This document shows positions 18,876 to 27,867 of a stretch of DNA of 64,000 nt, piece after piece. The DNA lies in assembly GCF_019797845.1 (NCBI RefSeq), contig NZ_CP081864.1, forward strand, positions 930,001 to 994,000, given 5' to 3'. The stretch comes from Symbiopectobacterium purcellii (lineage in GTDB: Bacteria > Pseudomonadota > Gammaproteobacteria > Enterobacterales > Enterobacteriaceae). The notes beneath the pieces are model-generated. The model saw only the letters and a program-made list of their open reading frames with translations. It did no database searches and was not told the origin of the DNA. Both the position numbers and the translations under genes were made by a program. Position 1 is the first letter of the stretch. Each line of letters begins with the position of its first letter.

Positions 18876-19220
18876 TTACCAGCCGCCTGCGAAGCCAACG
18901 CCCATTGCCGAATTGTCGGATGAGTCCCATGAAACATTAAGACGAATATTCGTATTCAGTGAGGTTTTAAACTGTACTCCTGCCGCAATCGCATTGCCGT
19001 TTTGATAGTTTCCTGCTCCAATACCGTATGAAAAACGGTTTTCGGCAACGTAAGGAATTGATGCAATAGCCGTCACACCTGCAATTCCGGCATTCAGTCT
19101 TTTCTCTGCACTATTAATGCGTTTGTTCAGTTCATAAAAATTATGGTTGAAATTATTCTGTACCTGACCGATTTGCGTGTCGGTGTAGATTTTTGACTGC
19201 TGGTATTTCATATCCGTGTA
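18876..19220 (-). pseudogene. YadA-type trimeric autotransporter, C-terminal anchor fragment
   Basis: About 114 codons survive. A coiled-coil stalk end (QVQNNFNHNFYELNKRINSA) is followed by the YadA membrane-anchor domain AGIAGVTAIASIPYV...FSYGIGAGNYQNGNAIAAGV, ending ...GVGFAGGW with a terminal aromatic typical of outer-membrane beta strands. The head and stalk are missing because the second transposon begins at 19221. The open frame runs into the transposon end but that part is not native. The other half is not present in the window, consistent with loss in the deletion at 8408/8409. The adhesin is dead. Confidence 0.85.
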
Positions 19221-20541
19221 GGGGTAATGGGAGCGAAGCTGCAATATGACGACATTTGTGGTATACAGGAGTGAAATCACCAGCATCTTCTGATAGTTAC
19301 AGATATCGGAGTACATATGGATAACTGGCAGGATAAAACTGAATGGAAAGATTTCTGGTTGTTGACTCCTGAGCAAGTTCCCCTGTTGTCTGGTATGACC
19401 GATAAGGGCCGTCTCGGATTTGCCATTCAGTTGAAGTTTATGGAGATGTACGGACGATTTCCTTCGTCAGGCAAGGATGTCAGCATGGATGTTATTCAGT
19501 ATCTTGCTCAACAGCTCGGTCTTTCTGGTGATCTTTTTTCTTCATATGAACCACTGGATCGGCAGGGGTTGCGGCATCGCCAGACGATCCGAAAGTTACT
19601 CGGCTATCGCCCTTCTGCTGACAGTGATCTCCGGCAGCTTTTCGACTGGTTGTGCGCTGAGGTTTTACCCCTGGATCCGAAAGCACACCACGCACGGGAA
19701 GCTGCTTTTGACTGGTTTCGCGAGCAACGCACAGAGCCTCCTGCAAAAGCACATCTTGAGCGGGTTATTCGTTCGGCAACATACCATTATGAAGAGACTC
19801 TTTTAAGCTCTATTTACAACAGACTCACCGACAACCATAAATCTGTAATCAAGAAATTATTACCCGACAAGAAAAAAGAAACAGATGATGACTCTGATAA
19901 TAAAGAAAATATATTCAGCATAATAAAAAAGGAGCCGGGAAAACCCAGCCTCGATAATATTCTCTTTGTTATTTCACAACTCACAGCCCTTGATGAACTG
20001 GGGCTGAATGCTGATTTGGTCCGGGGCATACCACCCAAATTTATTGAAATATATCGTCAGCGCTGCGCTGCCGAATCCGTCAGGGAAATCCGGCGCCACC
20101 CGGTCAGTATTCGTTATCCCATGATTATCATGTACTGCTGGCGACGTCGGCAACAGCTGACCGATGCCCTGACTGAAATGCTGATGCAGTTGATCCACAA
20201 CCTCGGAACGCGGGCTGAAAAGAAAGTGGATAAAAAACAGTTTGCGGCTTTTAAAAAAGTCAGAGGAAAAGCAAAATTGCTCTTCCGGATGGCTGAAGCA
20301 ACAGCGGATCAACCTGATGGTGTCATCAAAGAGGTGGTTTATCCCGTTGTTGCACAGCGAACGCTGCAACGTCTTGTGGAAGAGTTTAATACGCTGGGAA
20401 GCGATCCTGAACTTGAAGTCCATGAGTCTATCCGGGCATCTTATGGTGCTCATTATCGCCGGATGCTGCTCCCCGTGCTGGATCAGCTTGATTTCCAGTC
20501 CGGTAATCACCTGTACCGTCCCGTGATTGACGCTATTAATA
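19221..20541 (+). repeat. 1321-bp direct repeat (with 7088-8408)
   Basis: Same sequence and orientation as 7088-8408, at offset 12133. Homologous recombination between the two would delete 8409-19220 plus one repeat copy. It would leave a single intact transposon flanked by TTTTC on both sides, so the intervening block is potentially excisable as a circle. Confidence 0.9.
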
Positions 20542-22258
20542 TTATCAAAGTGCACCGGCATAGTAACCAGCATTATTATGCTGCAGACGATGTGCCTGTT
20601 GATGGTGTGATCCAAAAAAAATGGCGCAATATTATTATGGAAACCGGTAAACAGGGCGAAGAGCGAATTAACCGGATTAATTATGAAATATGCGTCCTGC
20701 GGGCGCTAAGAAACAGCCTTAGAAATAAAGAAATATGGGTAAATGGAGCCGATCGTTACCGCAATCCGGAGGAGGATTTACCGGCTGATTATTCTGATAA
20801 CCGGGAGCATTATTATACGCTCCTGGGTGCACCTGTTGACGGAGAAGTGTTTATTGCCCAACTTAAAAAGACCCTGCGGCAGTGGCTGGAAACGCTGAAT
20901 TACGGGCTTCCTCTGAATCAGAAGGTCAGTATCCGGCCGCAGGGGAAAAAACGGATACGCCTGAGCCCGTTGCCACCGCAGGAAGATCCGCCGAATACGC
21001 TGTCGCTGAAGCGTGAAATTGGACGTCGCTGGACCGATCTCGAGCTTATTGACATGCTGAAGGAGGTTGACCTGCGGGAAAATTTTTCGTCATTATTCAG
21101 AAAGTCAGGCAGCCGTGAGGTGATTGATCCGGAGACGCTGCAGCACCGGCTACTGTTGTGTCTGTTCGGGTTGGGAACTAACGTCGGCCTGAAGCGTATC
21201 GCCAGCCAGCAGCCGGGCGTCAGTTATGAAGAGTTACGACATATCAAACGGAAATTTATCCAGAAAGATACTCTGCGATCGGCCATCGCGCAGATTGTGA
21301 ACGGGATATTCCGGATAAAACAGCCGACCATCTGGGGTAATGCCACCACGTCCTGTGCTGCTGACTCCAGAAAGTTCAGCGCGTATGATCAGAATCTGAT
21401 GACGGAATGGCATGCCCGGTATGGTGGGCGCGGCATTATGATTTACTGGCACGTGGATACCAACTCCACCTGCATTTATTCTCAACTGCGCCGATGCTCC
21501 TCATCAGAGGTGGCCGCCATGATGGAAGGCGTTCTGCGGCACTGCACGGATATGGAGATCAACCATCAGTATGTGGACAGTCACGGCCAGAGTGAAGTCG
21601 CTTTTGCCTTCAGCTATGTGTTGGGGTTTGATTTACTGCCCCGGCTGAAAAATATTGCCCGGCAAAAGCTCAGTATCTGCGAAGCTGGTGATGCTGCATT
21701 ATATCCGGATTTGTCCCCCGTGCTGGGCAAGGAAATTAACTGGGAGCTGATCCGGCAGCAGTATGATGAAATTATCAAATACACGGCAGCCCTGAGAACC
21801 GGAACCGCAGAGCCGGAGGCCATATTAAGACGATTTACCCGCAATAATGCGCAACACCCGACATATAAAGCCCTGGCAGAATTGGGACGGGCTGTAAAAA
21901 CCATTTTCCTTGCCGCTATTTAAACGACGAGGGGTTACGGTGTGAAATCAATGCCGGGCTGAACGTTGTTGAAAACTGGAACAGCGCCAATGATTTTATT
22001 TTTTACGGCGAGCATGGTGAATTCACCTCCAACAGGCCAGAGGAACAGGAAATTTCCATGCTGGCGCTGCACCTGCTGCAGATCAGTCTGGTTTACGTCA
22101 ACACACTCCTGATTCAGGAGGTACTGTCGGAACCGGCCTGGCGAAGCAAAATGACAGAAGCTGACTGGAGGGGGCTGAGTCCACTGATATACAACCATGT
22201 CAATCCGTATGGTCGTATCGAACTGGACATGAGCAGTCGGCTGAAAGTGGCAGCATAA
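19317..22258 (+). pseudogene. tnpA: tnpA of second Tn3-family transposon, with a frameshift
   Basis: The frame opens at ATG 19317 and reads 868 codons to a stop at 21921-21923. Shifting by one base at about 21909 restores a continuous reading ([15 protein letters not shown]...) to the stop at 22256-22258. The restored protein is about 980 aa, normal for the family. One T appears missing in CCTTGCC. The D and D motifs of the catalytic core are before the break (AADSRKFSAYD...YWHVDTNS). The conserved C-terminal stretch, with the [12 protein letters not shown] region, is after it. Without a frameshift the enzyme is truncated and probably inactive. A sequencing error cannot be excluded. Confidence 0.85.
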
Positions 22259-22273
22259 GAGTGACCATAACCG

Positions 22274-22340
22274 GTCGGTTTCGTACACCCCTTGCAGAGG
22301 ATGTACGAAAGTAAGTGTAATTTTTTTCGTACATGTATTA
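22274..22340. promoter_or_regulatory. Probable res site of second Tn3-family transposon
   Basis: Three copies of TTCGTACA or its complement lie between tnpA and tnpR: TTCGTACA 22280-22287, TGTACGAA 22302-22309 and TTCGTACA 22326-22333. The first two form an inverted pair. Repeated dyads directly upstream of a serine resolvase gene are what a res site looks like. Confidence 0.7.
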
Positions 22341-22376
22341 TGATTCGGACATCCATTACGTACAGAAATTTTCACT

Positions 22377-22961
22377 ATGTCACGAGTTTTTGCCTACTGC
22401 CGGGTCTCCACTCTCGAGCAGACCACCGAAAATCAGCGACGGGAAATTGAAGCAGCCGGTTTTACCGTTAAATCCCAGCGCCTGATTGAGGAACAAATCA
22501 GCGGTTCGGTCGCCGCCAGCGAACGGCCCGGTTTTGCCAGGCTACTTGATCGTATGGAAAATGGCGATGTACTGATTGTCACCAAACTTGACCGTCTGGG
22601 ACGCAATGCGATGGACGTAAGAAAGACAGTGGAACTGCTGGCAAAGTCAGACATTCGGGTTCATTGCCTGGCGCTGGGCGGTGTGGATCTCACCAGCCCC
22701 GCAGGGAAAATGACCATGCAGGTCATCTCGGCAGTGGCCGAGTTCGAACGTGATTTGCTTCTTGAGCGCACTCATTCTGGTATTGCCAGGGCAAAGGCAG
22801 CAGGGAAACGCTTCGGGCGTCCACCTGCATTGAATGAGGAACAACAGCAGGCGGTGATCATCCGTCTGAAAGCCGGAGACAGCATCAGTGCTGTTGCCCG
22901 TCAGTTCAGTACGACGCGGCAAACTATTCACAGAATAAAGGCTGCAAATTCATCCTGTTAA
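22377..22961 (+). CDS. tnpR: Serine resolvase TnpR of second transposon
   Basis: A 194-aa serine recombinase. Catalytic Ser11 lies in [42 protein letters not shown] and [15 protein letters not shown] are the conserved core, and the C-terminal helix-turn-helix is [18 protein letters not shown]. It is codirectional with and downstream of tnpA, unlike the first transposon. It belongs to a different resolvase branch from the one at 3937-4494. It appears complete. Confidence 0.94.
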   Translation: MSRVFAYCRVSTLEQTTENQRREIEAAGFTVKSQRLIEEQISGSVAASERPGFARLLDRMENGDVLIVTKLDRLGRNAMDVRKTVELLAKSDIRVHCLALGGVDLTSPAGKMTMQVISAVAEFERDLLLERTHSGIARAKAAGKRFGRPPALNEEQQQAVIIRLKAGDSISAVARQFSTTRQTIHRIKAANSSC

Positions 22962-23032
22962 TCCGGAGATTTTATAACCTTAAGGGGCAATACGCCCCGG
23001 TGTTTCATACAGCCAGCCCCAGGAGGAGCTTC

Positions 23033-24427
23033 ATGGCATCGTTAACAAAAAAACAAACCGCACAGCTTTCAGATATGAGCCATGACGTGCTGGTTAATAT
23101 TATTCATGACCTGATACAGGATAATAAGCAGGCCAGGACCACACTGGTGAATGGGTATCTGTTATCAGCAGCAGAGGTACTCAAAGCCGTCGAGAAGGAG
23201 TATGCCCGACGTGCCAGAAGCAAACGTTTTTATGATTACTATGATGCCGATGCCTTTTTTGACGAACTGACACGCAGTATAGCGAACCCTCTTGTGGGTA
23301 TCGCCCACGCGCTCCCCGAGCAGGCAGAAAGTCTGAGCGTAAAAATGATGCTTGAGTTCGAAAAATTCACCGGGAACGTGGACACCTCCAGCGGAAGCTG
23401 GATGGGTTACTACACCATTCTGTTGGATGCGTGGATGAAATCACTGGAAGCACAAAAAAACAAAGATCCCGCATCCATTGCTAAAAAAATATTCACCGTT
23501 GTAGAAAGAGAATTCTATTTCGGCATTGAAATATTTAAAAAATACCGAACATTACTTGGCACTGATATTTTACGTGTAATCCGTGATATGTATTATCAAA
23601 AAAAACTCCCCCGGGAAGCTCTTGGTCTCAGTATAATAATAAAAGACCTCGATTTTCTGACGATGGCGTTTAAAAACGATGAATTTTGCCATTCCACCCA
23701 TTATTTTGATTATGTCAGATTACTTATGGAAGAACTGCGATCCGATGATGCACTCGCTGTATTAAACAGCCAGCGAGCTGACGATGATGAGATCGCAGAT
23801 AATATCATATGGAATGAACTATTCATTCAGGCTCTGATCGAAGAAGGGAGAAAAGAGGAAGCCAAAGCCCACTGTATTACAGCATTCACTTTTCAATGCA
23901 ATACCCGTTTTTATAACCTGTACACAAAAGCCGCTGAAAAAGATATCGATCACAGCCCTGTATTCCTGAAAATAGCAAAAGATACAGGGGTAGCACCATA
24001 TGTCTGTTTTGCATCAGATATTGAACGGTATGACTTAATCGACGCCTGCATTATGGGCACACCAAAAAACAACCTCACTGACTCTCTGGCTTATATCACC
24101 CATTCATATTTACGGACATTATCCAGTACTCTGTATAAACATGGCTATGCGCATACGGCGACCCTTTTGCGCCGATTTTTGGTCGAGGACAACATTCAGC
24201 AATCAAAAAGCAAGTATTACAGCTATGCCGCCTCAGACATGAAAAAAGCCATCGATTACGGCGAAGGTCTGGAAGATTGCCCTCAGCTTCCGGAAACAGA
24301 GGACTACCTCAGAACGCTCTACGAACAACATAAACGTAAAACCGCACTCTGGCCGCTGATGACAGATAAAATCAAAGGATTATCGGTAGGAAAAGACGGC
24401 CTGCGCTACAGCGGAGATGCCTCATGA
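23033..24427 (+). CDS. DUF6880-like passenger protein, 464 aa
   Basis: A strong AGGAGGAG precedes ATG 23033 (MASLTKKQTAQLSDMSHDVL), so this start is preferred over the upstream one at 23000. The protein is helical and acidic, with strings such as FYDYYDADAFFDELTRSI and ALIEEGRKEEAKAHCITAF that resemble TPR/HEAT-like repeats. I associate it, from memory only, with DUF6880. No catalytic motif is apparent. It overlaps recX by 4 bp (ATGA), so the two are cotranslated. Together they are the cargo of this transposon. The function is unknown. Confidence 0.65.
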   Translation: MASLTKKQTAQLSDMSHDVLVNIIHDLIQDNKQARTTLVNGYLLSAAEVLKAVEKEYARRARSKRFYDYYDADAFFDELTRSIANPLVGIAHALPEQAESLSVKMMLEFEKFTGNVDTSSGSWMGYYTILLDAWMKSLEAQKNKDPASIAKKIFTVVEREFYFGIEIFKKYRTLLGTDILRVIRDMYYQKKLPREALGLSIIIKDLDFLTMAFKNDEFCHSTHYFDYVRLLMEELRSDDALAVLNSQRADDDEIADNIIWNELFIQALIEEGRKEEAKAHCITAFTFQCNTRFYNLYTKAAEKDIDHSPVFLKIAKDTGVAPYVCFASDIERYDLIDACIMGTPKNNLTDSLAYITHSYLRTLSSTLYKHGYAHTATLLRRFLVEDNIQQSKSKYYSYAASDMKKAIDYGEGLEDCPQLPETEDYLRTLYEQHKRKTALWPLMTDKIKGLSVGKDGLRYSGDAS

Positions 24428-24858
24428 CATCACAGGAACTGTATGACCACGCGGTGTCACTGCTTGCAAGGCGGGATTACGCATCCGGTGAGTTGGCACG
24501 GGCTCTGAGTAAGATGACGGAAAACAAAGAGAATATCGACAAGGCGTTGTCGAGGCTGGTTGAGTGTGGTTATCTGGATGATCACCGCCTGATAAAACAC
24601 CTGATTGATAAACATGTTCGAAAAAAGCATGGCCCGGCCAGAATCAAACAGGAGATCAGGCAAAAAGGTTTTTCTCAGGAGTTGGTCGGGCAGATGCTGG
24701 AGAAAGTGGATGTGGACTGGTATGCAATGGCAAAGGACCTGAAAGTCAGTAAATTTGGTGATGTGGTGGTATCAGATGCTAAAGAAAAAAATAAACAGAT
24801 TCGCTACCTCCAGTACAAGGGGTTTTCGATGGACATGATATTTGAGGCGTTAAGCTGA
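24424..24858 (+). CDS. recX: RecX-family protein (transposon passenger)
   Basis: A 144-aa RecX homolog made of three-helix repeats. The opening ELYDHAVSLLARRDYASGEL is the typical RecX first repeat, followed by LVECGYLDDHRLIKHLIDKH and HGPARIKQEIRQKGF. RecX binds RecA filaments and limits strand exchange and SOS induction. It is out of its usual place downstream of recA. Here it is coupled by a 4-bp overlap to the DUF6880-like gene. The protein is slightly shorter than chromosomal enterobacterial RecX. Whether it targets host RecA is an inference. Confidence 0.88.
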   Translation: MTSQELYDHAVSLLARRDYASGELARALSKMTENKENIDKALSRLVECGYLDDHRLIKHLIDKHVRKKHGPARIKQEIRQKGFSQELVGQMLEKVDVDWYAMAKDLKVSKFGDVVVSDAKEKNKQIRYLQYKGFSMDMIFEALS

Positions 24859-25029
24859 TCATGGTTGTCAGAGACCATCCAAGACAAATGTCGTCATATT
24901 GTAGCTTCGCTCCCATTACCCCTTTTCGTACGGTTGGGCTTCAGACCCTTTTTAATGGCATTCAGAAATGATGCAGGGCTGGGTTGCTTCCCCTGTCCTG
25001 CAAGATTGATTTGCTGTGTTGAGGTACTT

Positions 25030-25260
25030 CTATGACTGGAAAACTACCCAAACCTTTGCCCCATCGTACTCGTTGCCACCTTCAGTGATAAATACATTCC
25101 CAGTGGCATCAACAACGATAGCTCCTGGTCTTTCGTGTTGTGCATCGCGTAAGCAATTTTTCCATCCGTAAACTTTTCCATTCCAGATCAGCACTATTCC
25201 CAACTGTGCATGTTCCTCGTTTGCTTTGCGCCATGCCTGTGCGATATCAACATATTTAAT
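25030..25260 (-). CDS. Small hypothetical protein, about 76 aa, no standard start codon
   Basis: An open frame reads (I/M)KYVDIAQAWRKANEEHAQ, then GIVLIWNGKVYGWKNCLRD, and ends GGNEYDGAKVWVVFQS before TAG (25030-25032). The composition and internal pattern look like a real small plasmid protein. The only in-frame initiation option after the preceding stop is ATT at 25260, with AGGA about ten bases upstream. This is either a rare ATT start or an ATG mutated to ATT. I do not recognise the family. The 100 bp from the transposon end to its 3' end hold nothing else visible. Confidence 0.4.
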   Translation of the reverse strand: MKYVDIAQAWRKANEEHAQLGIVLIWNGKVYGWKNCLRDAQHERPGAIVVDATGNVFITEGGNEYDGAKVWVVFQS

Positions 25261-25320
25261 ACTTTATAAATCCTATTTATGTACATAATATGTATTAATT
25301 AAGTATTTAATTAGTGCGAT

Positions 25321-25623
25321 TTATGATTTGTTAAACGCACCATCTTTCGCTAGCTTTTCCCTAAATGCTTCCAGAATATATCCCGTCATGAGAAGTGAGG
25401 TAGTATTGTTACTCTTCAGTACTTCGTAGGCATCCCATAAGTCTTCAGGGATTTGGAGGTTTTTAGCCTTACGCGCTGGTTTTGCCTTTTTAACCGATTC
25501 AACCGGACTAACTTCCCGGTCAGTAGCTGTAACGTCTTCTGTTTTTGTCGCTGCGCTTTCCTGAAGCGGGGCATTTTTTGCCACGTTAGAAAGGCGAGAA
25601 AGCATATCTTTTTTAGCACTCAT
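25321..25623 (-). CDS. ParB/ParG-like partition DNA-binding protein
   Basis: A 100-aa protein with a long, disordered, Ala/Thr/Lys-rich N-terminus and a short folded C-terminus. The C-terminal motif NLQIPEDLWDAYEVLKSNNTT resembles the ribbon-helix-helix domain of small type Ib partition proteins. It lies 51 bp downstream of parA on the same strand, which is the main reason for the assignment. It would bind the centromere site and stimulate the ParA ATPase. AT-rich repeats of the form TATGTACAT or TACATTATA occur at about 25275-25290 and 25645-25680 and may be the centromere or operator. Confidence 0.6.
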   Translation of the reverse strand: MSAKKDMLSRLSNVAKNAPLQESAATKTEDVTATDREVSPVESVKKAKPARKAKNLQIPEDLWDAYEVLKSNNTTSLLMTGYILEAFREKLAKDGAFNKS

Positions 25624-25674
25624 AAAATACCTTATTGATACTAAATATGTACATTATAAATACATTATATGTAT

Positions 25675-26394
25675 TTATTTTTGTTGGTCCAGAACTTTGC
25701 GTATATCAAGGAATAGAGAGCGGAATGCTATCCCGGCCTTACTGTGACGTGAGGATAAATGCTCAACAACTCCTATACCTTCACCGAATTTTTCTGGTAC
25801 GAGGTTATCGCGTGGGATCGGGGTATCGAGGCGCTTTAGGTTGTCGAACTGCGCTAAGTGAGCATCTATCGCTTTAAAATTTGTGCGTGAAGGGTGAGTT
25901 TTGTACATCACCAGATGTGCGGTAATTTTCGTCCCCATTTCGCGAGAAATCTCATTAAGCGCATCGCTAAACAGCTGGACACCCAATAAGTCTGAGGGGT
26001 CATCGTGGAAAGGTGAAAGGATAAGATCAGCAATAGCAACCGCAGTACGAGTGATTGCCGAGTCAAATCCACCGCAGTCCACCAAGACAGTTTTTCCTTC
26101 CTCTTTAGCTGTCAGCAGGTCCTCTGCAAATTTTTCTGCACTATCCACGCCACTCTTGAGCCTAATTACGTGCCATTGTGTCTCTACTGGTCTGAATCCG
26201 TTGAAGGTAGATACAGCCGGGGTCTGGTCGGTGTCGTAGAAGTTATCCGGTTTTACCTCTGGAGCTATGTTAATGCTTAGGGCTGATTTACCAACGCCAC
26301 CTTTGGGTATTGCAACGGCAATGATTTTTCCAGAGTACGGATTGTGTTCAATTTTCTCGCTTATTTTAAAACCACGTTGGGTAATGTTTGCCAC
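25675..26394 (-). CDS. parA: ParA-family partition ATPase
   Basis: A 239-aa Walker-type ATPase. The deviant Walker A motif is IAVAIPKGGVGKSALSINI (residues about 24-42). Walker A' is near FYDTDQTPAVSTF and Walker B near VLVDCGGFD. It drives plasmid segregation by forming dynamic gradients on the nucleoid. It has no N-terminal helix-turn-helix, so it is the short type Ib form, usually paired with a small DNA-binding partner, here the gene downstream. The 5' end faces, almost back to back, a fragment of traU on the other strand. Confidence 0.88.
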   Translation of the reverse strand: MANITQRGFKISEKIEHNPYSGKIIAVAIPKGGVGKSALSINIAPEVKPDNFYDTDQTPAVSTFNGFRPVETQWHVIRLKSGVDSAEKFAEDLLTAKEEGKTVLVDCGGFDSAITRTAVAIADLILSPFHDDPSDLLGVQLFSDALNEISREMGTKITAHLVMYKTHPSRTNFKAIDAHLAQFDNLKRLDTPIPRDNLVPEKFGEGIGVVEHLSSRHSKAGIAFRSLFLDIRKVLDQQK

Positions 26395-26406
26395 ATCCTT
26401 AATAAC

Positions 26407-26664
26407 ACCTCGAGTGCCAGTGAGCTGTGGGCATTCAATACCAACCAGTCGGATATGATTATCCGCGATGAACTTTATAAACGCTTCGGGACGGACCGTT
26501 CTCGTAAATATCTTGCCAAAAGATTTCCATCAGGAACCACGGAACGATACCAAGAAAAAATCAGAAAGAAAGGGCTTAATGCAGAGGGGCAGACCGTCGC
26601 CTCTTATGTTATTGAGGAAATTTCCGCAAAAATTACGGAGGTATTAGACAATGAGAATTCGTAA
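26407..26664 (+). pseudogene. traU: traU 3' remnant (DotO/IcmB-like transfer ATPase)
   Basis: About 80 codons read ELWAFNTNQSDMIIRDELYK, then YLAKRFPSGTTERYQEKI, to TAA at 26662-26664. The ELWAF-T..D..IR..LY and LAKRFPSG strings resemble the end of the VirB4/IcmB-type ATPase TraU of I- and L/M-type conjugation systems. The upstream part is gone: parA on the opposite strand begins at 26394. The end overlaps the traW start by 14 bp, the native arrangement. The 5' boundary given is approximate. Confidence 0.6.
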
Positions 26665-27865
26665 AAAAATACTGGCCGTGATCATGTTCTGTGGCGTTGC
26701 CACCGGAACCTGGGCGGCAATGCCGGTCACTGATGGCACACTGATTACCGTGGTTAAAGTCGGCTTTAATGCGATCGCAACACAGATCGCATCATTTCAG
26801 TTGCAGATGGTGAACTACCTGACACAAATAGGATCAGCGATTAATCAAAATGGCAGTAAAGTGTCGACCACTATCGAGGCCGCCGCCAAAGCAGAACGAG
26901 AGTTCAGCACAGAAAAAAGCCGGCAGGAGAAAATTCAAGAAGCCAAGGCAAAATACCAAGTTGCCAACAGTATATGCAGTGAATCAGCCTCTGGTGGCGC
27001 TGTTTCCGTATCCTCCGGGAGCGCATCTGCAAAAAGCGCATTGCGTCCGGGTGGTACGGCTATCGCCAGTAAAGTGCTTAACGCAGCCGTCAATAAACCC
27101 AGTTTATCCTCGTCTGATGATGCCGCTCGGGCAGCGAATATCCATGCAGGTTATTGTGACAGCTTCGACTATGAAGCATTTGGCGGTTCTCAGGCTTGTT
27201 TATCGGTAAATTCTGCGATGCCTGGCGCAGATAAACGCATCGACTCTATTTTGTCTGGTGCTGGCAAAGAGGGTAAAGCCCCCGATCTCACTTTCACACA
27301 AGAGCAAACGGACGTTGCACGTATGTATGTGCAGAATTCTGTCCGGCGCTCCGTGAGCAAAGACTTAACCAAAGCAGAAGCCAACAGTAACGCTGGGGTA
27401 CAGTACATTGGCATGAAAACACAGATGAATGCCTCCCTAAGCGCCGCGGCCGATGCACAAGAACGCGTTTTATCAGAACGGCAACCCCTGGATATCACGA
27501 AACAACTGCTCACAGAAGCCTTGCTCTCACCCAGCGCGAAAACCTATTTCGACGCTACCGCGTCTGATGTGGCCAAAAGCACTGGGAAAATGTCAAAGGC
27601 GGAATTTTTGCAATTCGAAGTGGGGCGTCGTTATTCAAATACTGAATATCAGAAAGATCTACAAGCGATGGATACCGCTAACTTAGCCAGGGAACAAATC
27701 AATGTGGCATCCCTGACCAACTGGTTGCTTCTCGAACTCCGTAATGAAATTCAAGTGGGCAACATCATCGCGGGTCAACATCTTGCTTCCAGGGTGCGTG
27801 CTGAATATGAGCCGTTACTGAATGAGCAATTCCAGGCGATCGGCGCACGCGCCGGAGGAGAGTAA
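26651..27865 (+). CDS. traW: Conjugal transfer protein TraW-like (I/L/M type)
   Basis: A 404-aa exported protein. The signal peptide MRIRKKILAVIMFCGVATGT ends in WAA before MPVTDG. The rest is mostly helical, Ala/Ser-rich and contains a coiled-coil-like stretch (AAAKAEREFSTEKSRQEKIQ). Position between a traU remnant and a TraY/DotA-like gene is the basis for calling it TraW of the IncI/IncL/M transfer cluster. It would be part of the periplasmic or outer envelope conjugation machine. GGAGG precedes the ATG. Without the other tra genes in this window, the system is at least locally incomplete. Confidence 0.65.
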   Translation: MRIRKKILAVIMFCGVATGTWAAMPVTDGTLITVVKVGFNAIATQIASFQLQMVNYLTQIGSAINQNGSKVSTTIEAAAKAEREFSTEKSRQEKIQEAKAKYQVANSICSESASGGAVSVSSGSASAKSALRPGGTAIASKVLNAAVNKPSLSSSDDAARAANIHAGYCDSFDYEAFGGSQACLSVNSAMPGADKRIDSILSGAGKEGKAPDLTFTQEQTDVARMYVQNSVRRSVSKDLTKAEANSNAGVQYIGMKTQMNASLSAAADAQERVLSERQPLDITKQLLTEALLSPSAKTYFDATASDVAKSTGKMSKAEFLQFEVGRRYSNTEYQKDLQAMDTANLAREQINVASLTNWLLLELRNEIQVGNIIAGQHLASRVRAEYEPLLNEQFQAIGARAGGE

Positions 27866-27867
27866 GC

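Larger units (their letters stand above)
19221..24922. mobile_element. Second Tn3-family transposon, complete copy (5702 bp)
   Basis: The ends GGGGTAATGGGAGCGAAGCT (19221 onward) and the near-complement up to 24922 form about 37-38 bp inverted repeats. Contents in order are tnpA (frameshifted), a res region, tnpR, a DUF6880-like gene and recX, all on the plus strand. The left flank is GTGTA (19216-19220) and the right flank TTTTC (24923-24927). These do not match. TTTTC instead matches the left flank of the truncated copy at 7083-7087. The copy is thus a hybrid from recombination between two insertions. Confidence 0.92.

Noticed and set aside
21900..21925. Programmed frameshift in the second tnpA
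   Set aside because: No slippery heptamer or downstream structure is evident at the site, and this transposase family is not known to need one.
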